Below are positions 53,249-63,400 of a stretch of 64,000 nt of DNA, piece by piece (the first letter of the stretch is position 1; each line of letters opens with the position of its first letter). Below the pieces are notes generated by a model. That model was not told where the DNA came from, did not search any database, and was given only the letters and a program-made list of their open reading frames with translations. Origin of the DNA: Paenibacillus paeoniae (GTDB taxonomy: Bacteria > Bacillota > Bacilli > Paenibacillales > Paenibacillaceae); NCBI RefSeq assembly GCF_003388735.1, contig NZ_QUBQ01000002.1:248001-312000 (forward strand), given 5' to 3'. Both the position numbers and the translations under genes were made by a program.

Positions 53249-54166
53249 ATGAAGCTGGAGAGACTGATCTCCTTGGTCTATATGCTGCTTAATAATGAAA
53301 TTCTGTCCGCATCCGAGCTGGCAGACAAGTACAACGTATCGCAACGAACGATCTACCGCGATATTGAGACCATCTGTGCCGCAGGCATCCCTGTCGTGTC
53401 GTATCAAGGCGTCAACGGCGGTTACGGCATTATGGAGGAATACAAGATGGACCGCAGTCTGCTCGGCAGCTATGACGTTGACTCGCTCGTCACCGTGCTG
53501 CAGTCGATGTCTACCGTCTTCCAGGACGAGCGAGCGGCCGAGACCATTCGCAGGCTCAAGACCATTCAGAGCGGACAGCAAGCCTCCCCCCTGTCCCTGG
53601 ATATCGGGGGACGCAACGTCTACCGCAAATCCTTGCAATTGCTTCGAGACAGTATTTCCGAGCTCAGAGTCGTCCGTTTCCAATATATCAGCTTGAAAAA
53701 CGAGCGGCTGGAGCGGACCGTAGAGCCGGTGCAGCTGTTATACCGCAACGATTCGTGGTATCTGTACGGCTATTGCCGAAATCGTCAAGATTACCGCGAG
53801 TTCAAGCTGTCCCGGATGGAAGAGCTGAAGTCAATCGGCCAGCACTTTGCAGACCGGCATCAGCCGCAAGCCGAACGCGATGAATGGAGCGACTACCGCT
53901 CGCAAGAAAGCAAAGCGATTACGGTCGTGATCCATTTCTCCGCCACTTCTCTGGCCAGGGCGCTTGATCGTCTTCATCAGGCGGAGAAGGACTATCATGA
54001 AGACGGCTCCTTAACCGTTCGTTTTCAATCGGATGAGCGATCGCTGACGAGCTGGCTGCCGCATCTCATTCTCGGCTTTGGCGAAGACGCCGAAGTCATC
54101 GAACCGCCAGCACTGAGGTCCCATATCGCACAGAGGCTGCAGCAAATGCTTGGCAAATATCAATAA
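53249..54166 (+). CDS. HTH_11/WYL-domain transcriptional regulator (YafY family)
   Basis: A 305-residue regulator. The N-terminal winged helix is MKLERLISLVYMLLNNEILS with the recognition helix in YNVSQRTIYRDIETICAAGI. A WYL domain follows, with WYLYGYCRNRQDYREFKLSRM (about residues 170-190), a ligand-sensing Sm-like fold, and the C-terminal WCX region HLILGFGEDAEVIEPP. It starts 54 nt after gluconokinase on the same strand and might control it, but nothing in the sequence proves that. Length is normal for the family. Confidence 0.9.
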   Translation: MKLERLISLVYMLLNNEILSASELADKYNVSQRTIYRDIETICAAGIPVVSYQGVNGGYGIMEEYKMDRSLLGSYDVDSLVTVLQSMSTVFQDERAAETIRRLKTIQSGQQASPLSLDIGGRNVYRKSLQLLRDSISELRVVRFQYISLKNERLERTVEPVQLLYRNDSWYLYGYCRNRQDYREFKLSRMEELKSIGQHFADRHQPQAERDEWSDYRSQESKAITVVIHFSATSLARALDRLHQAEKDYHEDGSLTVRFQSDERSLTSWLPHLILGFGEDAEVIEPPALRSHIAQRLQQMLGKYQ

Positions 54167-54224
54167 AAAAGACTGGATGCGAGGCTGCTATTGTAAGAAT
54201 AGCCCCGACATCTAGTCTTTTTTT
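54165..54224. terminator. Bidirectional hairpin terminator between convergent genes
   Basis: AAAAAAGACTGGATG (from 54165) pairs with CATCTAGTCTTTTTTT (to 54224) with one mismatch. T-runs flank the stem on both strands. It separates the WYL regulator (+) from the sigma factor (-). Confidence 0.85.
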
Positions 54225-54235
54225 GCTCGTTAACC

Positions 54236-54955
54236 TTATGCACACATCCGCATGGATGTTGTAGAATACGATTGTCCGGACGTATGATTCGCCCGGAAGG
54301 GAGCATGGTAGCCTTGCACGGCATGAGCTGTATAATACGGCTCTCCATAGAGCAGGTAGACCAGATCCGCCACTCGCCCTTCTTCCAGCGCCTTAACTGA
54401 ACGAATTGCGGCCTCACGATCCTCCGAATCTAGAAGAACGACAGACTCTTCCCCTTTGATGTTCTCTCTGACAGCTCCAAGCGATTGACGCGCGCGATAG
54501 AGCGCGGCCTTCACTGCGCCTTCCGTTGTTTCCATCCATTCGGCTGTTTCTGCAATAGAGTAACCGAGCGCTTCTCTTAGTACGAAGACTGTCCGCTGGA
54601 TCGGGGATAGATGACGGAAGAGTGCTTGCATCGCCAGCTCGGAATCATGCGTCTTCGGCATGGCAGCATCCTGCCGGTACGTATGCACCATTCCATCCAA
54701 AAGCTCCTTGTACGCCGCTTTCCTGCGGCAATCGTCAATCCAGCTGTTTTTGGCCGTACGAAGCAGGAACGCTTCTGGATTGTCATGTCCTTGCTCCCGC
54801 AGTCGACGAATAGACTTGTTCCAGGCCGTCTGCGACAAGTCCGCCGCATCCCACTCCGAGCCGGTCAGCACCAGACAGTAACGGTATAGGGATGTCTGCA
54901 AGCTCTCCCAATCGAGCTCTTGCTGCTCCGTCATGTCCTTCGTAATCATCTTCAT
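54236..54955 (-). CDS. ECF-type RNA polymerase sigma factor with C-terminal extension
   Basis: A 239-residue sigma-70-family factor. Region 2 spans about residues 15-90 (LYRYCLVLTGSEWDAADLSQ, then AFLLRTAKNSWIDDCRR). Region 4 spans about 110-160: LSPIQRTVFVLREALGYSIAETAEWM and ending VKAALYRARQSL. The remaining 75 residues form an extension beyond normal ECF length. They may hold an internal regulatory domain as in some ECF groups. No anti-sigma gene is next to it. GAGGAGG lies 10 nt upstream of the ATG. Divergent from clpP. Confidence 0.88.
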   Translation of the reverse strand: MKMITKDMTEQQELDWESLQTSLYRYCLVLTGSEWDAADLSQTAWNKSIRRLREQGHDNPEAFLLRTAKNSWIDDCRRKAAYKELLDGMVHTYRQDAAMPKTHDSELAMQALFRHLSPIQRTVFVLREALGYSIAETAEWMETTEGAVKAALYRARQSLGAVRENIKGEESVVLLDSEDREAAIRSVKALEEGRVADLVYLLYGEPYYTAHAVQGYHAPFRANHTSGQSYSTTSMRMCA

Positions 54956-55134
54956 TATTGCACAGCCTCCTCGCGCGAAGATAAGCCTCTCCCTTTATAG
55001 GATAAACGAATGAAGCATCCCAAAAGATACGCATTTTCTTCTTTATTTTATTTAATATGCACCGTATCTTTCAAGCACTCTGAATCGTTTATCATTCGCT
55101 ACAACACTTTCACTAGTTGAACGGAGGCCAAACG

Positions 55135-55719
55135 ATGAACATTCCTATACCTTATGTCGTAGAGCAAACTAATCGCGGAGAGCGCTCATACGACATCTAT
55201 TCCCGTTTGCTTAAGGACCGGATCGTATTTATCGGCTCAGAAATTAACGATGCAGTCGCCAACAGTATCATTGCCCAACTCTTGTTCCTGACCGCTGATG
55301 ATCCGGAGAAGGACATTCATATGTACATTAACAGTCCAGGCGGCTCGGTGACAGCAGGTCTTGCCATTTATGACACGATGCAGTATATTCAGCCGCAAAT
55401 TCAAACGATCTGCACAGGGTTCGCTGCTTCCTTCGGAGCTATTCTGCTCCTGGCTGGAGAGAAAGGCAAGCGGCTCGCGTTACCGAACAGCGAGATTATG
55501 ATTCATCAGCCGCATGGCGGCGCTCAAGGTCAGGCTGCCGATATCGCAATAAGCGCCAAGCGGATATTGGCTAATCGAGAGAAGCTGAACCGGATTACCT
55601 CGGAGCGTACCGGGCAGCCTCTAGAGCGTATCGAGAGAGATATGGACCGCGACTATTTCATGTCGGCGGAGGAAGCACTGGCTTACGGGATCATCGATAA
55701 AGTGATTGCAAAAGCCTAA
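55135..55719 (+). CDS. clpP: ATP-dependent Clp protease proteolytic subunit
   Basis: A 194-residue ClpP-family serine peptidase. I use the ATG at 55135, which has GGAGG upstream. The catalytic triad is visible: Ser99 in [11 protein letters not shown], His124 in [13 protein letters not shown] and Asp173 in [14 protein letters not shown]. The housekeeping family usually reads GMAASMGAFLL, so Phe replaces Met twice and Leu replaces Phe; this may be a second, divergent ClpP rather than the main one. It forms tetradecameric chambers that degrade unfolded proteins with ClpC/ClpX-type ATPases. No Clp ATPase is nearby. It is divergent from an ECF sigma factor gene. Confidence 0.92.
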   Translation: MNIPIPYVVEQTNRGERSYDIYSRLLKDRIVFIGSEINDAVANSIIAQLLFLTADDPEKDIHMYINSPGGSVTAGLAIYDTMQYIQPQIQTICTGFAASFGAILLLAGEKGKRLALPNSEIMIHQPHGGAQGQAADIAISAKRILANREKLNRITSERTGQPLERIERDMDRDYFMSAEEALAYGIIDKVIAKA

Positions 55720-55829
55720 CTAACAATCCTATTCTGCGAAGGTTGTGACATTCACCTTTAGTCAAGAGTACAAGCAATTGCTAGAGCTCGCTCATAGCAT
55801 GTAGTACTTTATAAGAAGAAGGTGTATAC

Positions 55830-56426
55830 ATGTCAAATAACAGATTATTGTTCACAACCCCCCGTAGAGGTGTTTTCCTTCGTCCTGGTCAAACCAAATT
55901 GCTGACTCGCCGTCGTCACGATGGTCATCATGACCACCATCACCATGACCATGATCACGACCACGATCATCATCACCATCACCACCATCATGATCGGGAC
56001 CGTGACAAAGATCGCGACCGTGACAGAGATCGTGACCGCGACAGAGATCGTGACCGCGACAGAGATCGTGACCGCGATAGAGACCGTGACCGTGATCGTG
56101 ACAGAGATCGTGACCGCGATAGAGACCGTGACCGTCGCCGTCGTCGTGAAGGTATCGATGTCCGCAACTTCGAGACCATTCGGGTTAATGCAGACAATCG
56201 CTTTGAGTCCGTATCCTGTGTCATCATCACGATCTTCTCCAGCTCGGAGCGCGGCCGTGCCGTAGGCCGTCTGAGAAGAATCAAGCTGGCTCCAGGCGAA
56301 TCGTTCTCCGAGACATTCCGTGTGCCTGGCGAAGTGCTTCATATTAGAGCACATGCCCTCTGCAAAGGGAACCGCAGACTAAGAGGCTTCGATGTCATCG
56401 ATGTATCCGTGTTCGGACACCGCTAA
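55830..56426 (+). CDS. His-Asp / Arg-Asp repeat protein with conserved C-terminal domain
   Basis: A 198-residue protein I cannot assign to a named family. Residues 1-29 are basic (PRRGVFLRPGQTKLLTRRR). Residues 30-54 are almost only His and Asp, a likely metal-binding stretch. Residues 55-102 are about two dozen Arg-Asp dipeptides (one Lys-Asp), then five Arg. Residues 110-198 form a non-repetitive, beta-rich looking domain (VSCVIITIFSSSERGRAVG, then LAPGESFSETFRVPG). AAGAAGGTG precedes the ATG, and codons across the repeat are mixed, which argues for a translated gene. No signal peptide. It follows clpP by 110 nt. Confidence 0.75.
   Translation: MSNNRLLFTTPRRGVFLRPGQTKLLTRRRHDGHHDHHHHDHDHDHDHHHHHHHHDRDRDKDRDRDRDRDRDRDRDRDRDRDRDRDRDRDRDRDRDRDRDRDRRRRREGIDVRNFETIRVNADNRFESVSCVIITIFSSSERGRAVGRLRRIKLAPGESFSETFRVPGEVLHIRAHALCKGNRRLRGFDVIDVSVFGHR
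55905..56140 (+). repeat. Coding microsatellite-like repeats (His-Asp then Arg-Asp)
   Basis: 55905-55990 is CAT/CAC/GAC-rich. 55990-56140 is built of hexamers for Arg-Asp, several in an 18-nt higher-order unit GATCGTGACCGCGACAGA. Since units are multiples of 3, copy-number change alters length and not reading frame. Confidence 0.85.
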
Positions 56427-56445
56427 GATAAGGTAAGTTGAACAA

Positions 56446-56498
56446 AGAGGCTATCTCCCATGCCGCTGATCTGCTGATTCAGCTTGGGGATAGCCTCT
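56446..56498. terminator. Hairpin between convergent genes
   Basis: AGAGGCTATCTCCC (56446-56459) pairs with GGGGATAGCCTCT (56486-56498), with one mismatch. It lies shortly after the repeat-protein gene and before the end of the cupin gene. No strong T-run on either strand. Confidence 0.6.
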
Positions 56499-56573
56499 GC
56501 TCTCATGAATAAATTGGACAACCTGTCTATCCTAAATGACTGCCTGTCGCACCTGTCTAGTCATTGAGCAAGA

Positions 56574-57398
56574 TCATTTCGCATTCAGTAACAGCCTGGT
56601 TCGGTGATACAAAATGGTCATCTTCGTCCTCAGGCCTAGCGGCGTCATGTACTGCTTCATCGGCGGGTCCCACCAAAAATTGAGCGATATTGTATAATCC
56701 CGCGTGATCGTTTCCACTGAATGCCACCAGAAAGCCGGAAGGAACAGCATCTCCCCTGCCTTAAGGGTACATTCGATCGCTTGTACTTTTTTATACCTCG
56801 GATACCTATCCAGATTGGGATTCAATACATCGACGCGGCTCAGATTGCCGTTAGACGAATGGAACGGGAATGGATACAATCTCGACGTCTGGTTCGGCGC
56901 ATACAGCATCAGCTTTTTCTCCCCTTTAACCTGAGCCAGGAAGTTGGAGGCAGGGTCAAAGTGCGTAGGCGTAATATTTCCGCCAGAGCCAAGCCAAAGA
57001 TTAACCTTAATGTCCTTCCCCTGAATGAACTCAGGAACTTGGAAATCCCCCGCCAGCTCCGGAAAGGTTGAAATCGGAATCTGCTGCAAGTAATAAAACA
57101 AATCTGCATCCCGCTCGTTACTTGTAATTGTATCCATAAAGGCATGAAAATCCATTTGATTGACTTTAATCGTCTGGTATCCTTTCTCCAGATCACCCAG
57201 CGTCAGCCGTTTGTCCGATCTGGCTACTGGCAGCACTTTATTGCCGACCTTCTCTTTCAGATAGTCCGGATTGCTCCATTTGCTCGTCGCCCCCCATTCT
57301 TCCATCCAGTCCGTAATAACTACGGGATGATAGGGAGAATAGTATTTTTGGAAAAACTCCTCGGCAGACAGCTTCTGAATACGCGTGATCTCTTCCAT
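56574..57398 (-). CDS. Cupin-8/JmjC-type Fe(II)/2-oxoglutarate oxygenase
   Basis: A 274-residue protein with a JmjC-like cupin core. The metal triad is His146 and Asp148 in PTHFDP and His226 in FWWHSVETI. The N-terminal region VVITDWMEEWGATSKWSNPDYL is typical of the cupin-8 family (compare FIH/JMJD hydroxylases). I place the start at 57398, 7 nt after GAGGAG. It begins 16 nt after the NRPS stop codon, so it is almost surely in the NRPS operon and may hydroxylate a residue or the finished peptide. Target is inference. Confidence 0.85.
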   Translation of the reverse strand: MEEITRIQKLSAEEFFQKYYSPYHPVVITDWMEEWGATSKWSNPDYLKEKVGNKVLPVARSDKRLTLGDLEKGYQTIKVNQMDFHAFMDTITSNERDADLFYYLQQIPISTFPELAGDFQVPEFIQGKDIKVNLWLGSGGNITPTHFDPASNFLAQVKGEKKLMLYAPNQTSRLYPFPFHSSNGNLSRVDVLNPNLDRYPRYKKVQAIECTLKAGEMLFLPAFWWHSVETITRDYTISLNFWWDPPMKQYMTPLGLRTKMTILYHRTRLLLNAK

Positions 57399-57414
57399 AT
57401 CGTCACTCCTCTTC

Positions 57415-60400
57415 TTATTTCGGTTCTTCAACCAAATGATGAATAGAAACGGCATGTGAGTCCTCTTGCTCGTCATTAGCCTTGTACAGGTACCTTGCCA
57501 TTTCCCTAATTGTGCGATGCTTGTAAATATTCAGCCCCTCTGTATCGAGGCCTTCCTTCTCCAACTCAATCTCCAGCCTTATGGCGAGAAGAGAATGCCC
57601 GCCTAAGTCAAAGAAATCTTCGGCCAATCCAATTCCGTCTCTCTTCAGCACTTTCTCCCATAGCTTTCGAATCCGGATTTCCTCTGCTGTTGCGTCTGTC
57701 GCTTCCGTTTCGTCCCGCGCCTGCATGGCAAGCGGATCTGGCAGCGCGAGCCGATCCACCTTCCCATTTCGGGTCAATGGCAGATAATCCAGACACACAT
57801 AGAGCGCGGGCACCATGTAGTCCGGCAGCAAGCTATTCATTCCCTTCCTGATGGAAGACGGTTCAATCGCCGTCTCCGCGGCATAATAGGCGACAAGCTG
57901 TCGATCGCCATCGTCTTCCCCGGTATAAAGAATGAATGCTTCGGATACTCCCGGCAAGCTCATAAGCACAGCTTCTACTTCACCAAGCTCTACGCGATAA
58001 CCACGGATTTTCACCTGATCATCACTTCGGCCCAGATACTCCAAAGTTCCATCGCCAAGCCATCTGGCCATATCTCCCGTCCGGTATAAGCGCTCACCCG
58101 ATGAGGATTTTGCCATGGTGAAGCGATCTTCCGTGAGCTCAGGCAACTGATGGTAGCCGCGAGCGATGCCAGGTCCGGAAACGTACAGCTCTCCGGGTAT
58201 CCCCACAGGCTGATGCTGACCGCTGCGGCTCAGCAAGTGGATGCGTGTATTCGCAATCGGGCTTCCGATACCCGGAGTTGCCGTAATCGCATCTCCTTGC
58301 TTCAATGTCAGATTGGTAATGACATGTGACTCCGTTGGTCCATATTGATTATGCAAATGAACATCGCTGCGCTGCAGCGCCTCGATAAAGGATGGAGTAA
58401 GCGCAAGCTGCTCGCCCGCAACGCCTATATGTCTCACTGTACCCAGCAACGGATCGTAAAGAGAAGCAGGCATGGTCTTGAATAGCGCCGTCGGGAAAAA
58501 TACGGTCCGCAATCGATGTTGCTCAATAAAGGATGCGATGGCAGGCCACTTCTTTTTCTTATCCTCTTCCAGCATATACAGCGTGCCGCCCGAGCAAAGC
58601 GTATAGAAGATTTCCAAATAACACATATCAAAGCTTAATGATGCATATTGCATCACTCTCCCTGCGTCCATCTGTAATATCTCTTGATGATAGTGAATCA
58701 GATTCACTAGCGACCGGTGCTCCTGCTGGACACCTTTCGGCTTGCCAGTCGTACCGGATGTATACAGAACATGCTGCAAATGATTCGCTTTAGCGGCACT
58801 ATCGGGATTGGCTGCCGCAGACCAGCCCGGCAGTTCAGCGGAGTCGATAACAACACTTGGAGCATCCCCTGCTTGCCAGCCTCGTGCCCGATCAGCCTGA
58901 TCATGATCGATGATCCAGATACAGGCTCCGCTATCCTCCAGCATGTAACGGATGCGCTCATCCGGATAGGAGGGATCGATTGGCACATAAGCGCCTCCCG
59001 ATTTCATAATACCTAACAGACCAACTATGAACTGAGCCGATCTTGTCATCACGATAGCGATAAGATCATCCGGCCGGGCTCCCCGGGCTTGCAGCATCCT
59101 GGCGAGGCCATTGGCTTGTTCGTTCAGCTCATGATAGGTCATGCTTGTTTCTTCGAATACAACGGCTATTCTCCCCGGATGTTCACCGGCTTGCTTTTCA
59201 ACCCATTCATGAATGGTCTCGCTCGGCGGCTCACTGAGGCAAGCTGCTTCATTAAATGCCTGTATTTGCTCCCGTTCCTCAGAGGAAAGCAGATGTACTT
59301 CATCCAGCAGCCTGTCAGAATGGCTTGTACATGCAAATTGCTCCAGCACCTCGGTGTAATGCCCTATCATTTGCTGGATCATCATCTCGGTAAAGGCATG
59401 CCCGTTATAATCGATCTGCACGCGATAGACAGAATCCGGAATTACCATGATATTCAGATCATAATGAGTCGGCTGGTAGAGCTCGGCAGCTTGAATATGA
59501 AAACCAAGCTCATCGTGAAGCTCCGCTGCCGCTTGATCAACCGGATAATTCTCGAAGATGAATAAATGGTTAATCAAAGATTCCTTAAGCGCCGTCATCG
59601 ACTGTATCGTATACAGCGGGCAATGGTCATGGGATTGAGAGGCGAGATGGTGCTGCTGCATCTCCATGATGGCTTCCCTAACGGTCTGATTTGGGCGGCT
59701 GTTCATTCTGACCGGAATCGTATTAATGAATAGTCCTGCCATATTCTCTACGCCAAGCAGTTCTGCCGGACGCCCCGACACGACACTGCCGAATACAACA
59801 TCGCGCGAATCGTTGTATCGTTGCAGCACCACGCCCCAAGCCGCTTGCATGAGGCTGTTCGCCGTTGCACCGAGTTTTCTCGCTTCCCTGTCGATGCTCT
59901 CCGTTAAGGATGAGCTGAGAGAGCAGCCGTATTGTTTGGGCATAGCCTTCCGCTCCATGCGAGTCTGAATAGCTTGAGGAAATACGGTTGTTTGCTCCAA
60001 GCCTTGCAGATAGTCCGACCAAAAAGCTGCGGATTCCGGCAATTCTTCGGTTGCGAATCGTCTTAGATAACCGGTATACCGCTCTGGTTGCGGAAGGCGC
60101 GGCTGCTCTTGCTTCAGATAGGAGCGGTAAATATGCAGCCATTCCCGCAGCACTAGATGCATGCTCCAGCCGTCCAGAATAATATGATGGAAGCTCCATA
60201 CGACCCAATGCTTGTCTTCGCCAGTCCGGATAAGCGCCACCCTCATCAAGTCGCCGCACGCCAGATTGAAGCCCTCGGTCCGATCCTCTTGCTTATATTG
60301 GTCCAAACGTTCTCGCACGACTGGCTCCTCCGAGCCGCGCCAATCCATATGGCGGAAAGTGATATCCCTGCTTTGGAATATAAGCTGGTAGAGACGTTCT

Positions 60401-63400
60401 CCGTCGCCCTTGCAATAATTCGTTCGCAGTGCCTGATGCCTGCGAATGACTTCATTCATACTTTCCTCAAGCCAGAGCGGATTCAGAGAGCCTTCGAGTG
60501 CAAAGGCGCTTTGGACAAAATAAGCTTCGGACAAAGGATGGTTCGCACTATGGAATAGCAAACCTTCCTGCATGGGAGACAGCAGACTGATATCCTCCAG
60601 CTCCCCCCGATGCTCATAGCTTTCGGCCAAATCTTTCAATTGATCTATCGACCATCGGCTGTACGACAAGTCGCTTGGCGTTAATTCGGGCTTCGACCTT
60701 GCATGGCAGTGGCGAATGATCGCAACCAGGCTGCTCTGCAAGGCATCGCATAAGCGCTTGATCGTATCCGGTGCAAAGCGGGCGCGGCAATAATCAACCG
60801 TAATCCCTAATTTCCCTTCCCGAACCGCGCCGTTAAGCTCGATCTTGTAGGTCCTTCCTTTGCGATCCTCCGGTGACAGTGACGGTCCGCTGGAATGAGG
60901 CGACCAGAGAAATACCGATTGCTCATCGTTCCCTTCGTCATCAAATTGTCCCAAATAATTGAAGCAAATATCCCCCTGCGCCGGCTCTATCTTGTCAGCA
61001 GCCAAATAGCGAAGGATTCCGTATCCTATCCCTCTGTTGGGAACGGCTCTAAGACGCTCTTTGGTCTCCTTAACCAGAGAGGAAAGCTCTTTGTTATGCG
61101 GCAGGACTAATTCGAACGGAAATAAACTCGTAAACCAACCGACCGTTCGCGTGACATTCACATCTGGCAGCACTTCCTCCCGGCCATGCCCTTCCAGATG
61201 GATGATAAACCGCTCTTCTCCCGACCATTCAGATAACGCTGCCGTCAAAGCTGCAAGCAAAATATCATTTACTTCCGTACGATATGCCTTATTCGTGCCT
61301 GTCAGCAGCAGTCTTGTATCTTCTTCGTTCCATTGTACGATTTGCTGATCGCTTCCCATCAGACTTTCATCGAGCGATTCGAAGTCGACGGGCAATTGAT
61401 AATCCTGCTGTCCCTGCAGGCATTGCCAATAGTCTCGTTCGGAAGCTAGCCGATCGCTGTGGGCATAGTCGGCCAGTGACTGAGCCCATTTCAAATACGA
61501 GTCTGTTTTGGCATCAAAATAAATCTCCTCCAGCAGCAGCTTCTGTCGATAGCCCCGGTTGAAATCTTCGAGCAGGATGCGCCACGAAACTCCGTCCACT
61601 ACGGAGTGATGGATCGAAATCATCAAATGATCGCCGTCTGCAGCTTGGAACAGTCCAGCACTTAGCAGCAGACCATCCTGGAGCCGCAGACGCCCGTGAA
61701 TGTCAGGCACTGCCCGCTCTATCGTTTGTCTCACATCAGAATCGTCCCTGCAGCTATAGGTCTCAAAGGCGACAGGCGCTGTGTCGGCGATGCTTCGATT
61801 CCAAGCATTCATAACGCCGTCATCCTCCCTCTGAAAGCTCATTCGCAGCGCGTCATGATGTTCAAGCAGCTTCTGTAATACCTGTCTCGTAAACTCTGGA
61901 TCGAATCCGTCCTTGCGGAATAAAACAACAGCCTGGTGATAATAATCAGGACGGGCCAACTGCATATCGAAAAACCGTTGCTGGATAGGCGTCAGCGGCG
62001 CCCTGCCGACAATCTCGCCCTGGTACTCTTGCTTTCGCAGAGGCTGGACCCATCGGCTGAGTTCTTGAATGGCGGGATAGGCGAACAAATTACGAATTTC
62101 CATCTTGTATCCGGCCTGATACAGCCGTGCAGAAACTTGTATCGCTTTAATAGAGTCTCCGCCCATATCGAAGAACCTGTCACCTCTGCCAACTCTGCTC
62201 ACGCCTAATACCTCTTGCCAAATTTGCGACAGCTTCACCTCCAACTCATTCTCTGGCGGTGTATAGACAGCATCGCGCTCTACGCTATCCTCCGGCTTCG
62301 GCAGGGCTTGCCGATCGAGCTTGCCGTTGGTTGTGAGCGGAAGATGTTCTACCCGCACAAAATAATGCGGAATCATATACTCCGGCAATCGGCGCGCCAG
62401 TATACGGCGCCATTCGGCCTGCGCTCTTGCTTCATTGGCTTCATAATAGACGGCGAGCGACTGTTGTCCTGACGCATCCCGTATGGCGATAACTGCCGCT
62501 CCGCGAATGCCCGGCTCCCGCTGCACATGCGCCGCCACCTCGCCCAGCTCAATCCGGTGTCCCCGGATTTTCACCTGATCGTCTATCCGCCCCCTGTATT
62601 CCAGCGTCCCGTCCGCCAGCCATCTGGCCAGATCGCCCGTCCGGTACATCCGCTCGCCGGGCCGGTACGGATCGGGAAGGAAGCGTTCGGCCGTCAGCTC
62701 TGCCCGGTTCAGATAACCTCTTGCGACCCCTTCGCCCGCTATATACAGCTCGCCTGCCGTCCCGATCGGAGCCAGCCCGTCATTCTCCGGTGACCATATA
62801 TACGCGCGTAGGGTCGGCAGTGGCTTCCCGATTGAGCTGGCGGTCCCTTCCATGTCCGCCTCCTCCAGCTCTCGGTAAGTGACATGGACTGTCGTCTCTG
62901 TAATGCCGTACATGTTCACCAGTTTGATACCCGGATAGCTTTCTCGCCACGGCTTCAATCGGGACGGAGTCAGCGCCTCGCCGCCGAAGATGACGTATCT
63001 CAGCGCCAGCTTCCTCGCCGCAGATTCGCTCATCGCCTGGATAAGCGGATAGAACGCTGTCGGCGTCTGGTTCAGCACCGTAATGCCCTCTCGTTCAAGC
63101 AGCTCCGCCATCGCTTGCGGGTCCTGCGCCACCGGCTTCGGCACGATATGCAAACTTCCTCCGTAGAGCAAAGCTCCGTACATCTCCCAGACCGAGAAGT
63201 CAAAGCAATACGAATGGAACATCGTCCAGCGGTCCGTATCGCCAAAGTCGAAGCGATTGCCGCTGTTCATGAGCAGACGCACCACATTCCGGTGCTCGAT
63301 CATGACGCCCTTGGGCTTACCTGTCGTTCCTGACGTATAAATGACGTAAGCAAGATCATAAGGGCCGGTATAGTCGGACAAATCCTCTTCCGACTGAAGG

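Noticed and set aside
55988..56284. Minus-strand frame encoding Arg-Ser/Ser-Leu repeats, resembling an SR protein
   Set aside because: It is the reverse reading of the Arg-Asp repeat; no ribosome site, and such repeats appear automatically on the opposite strand.
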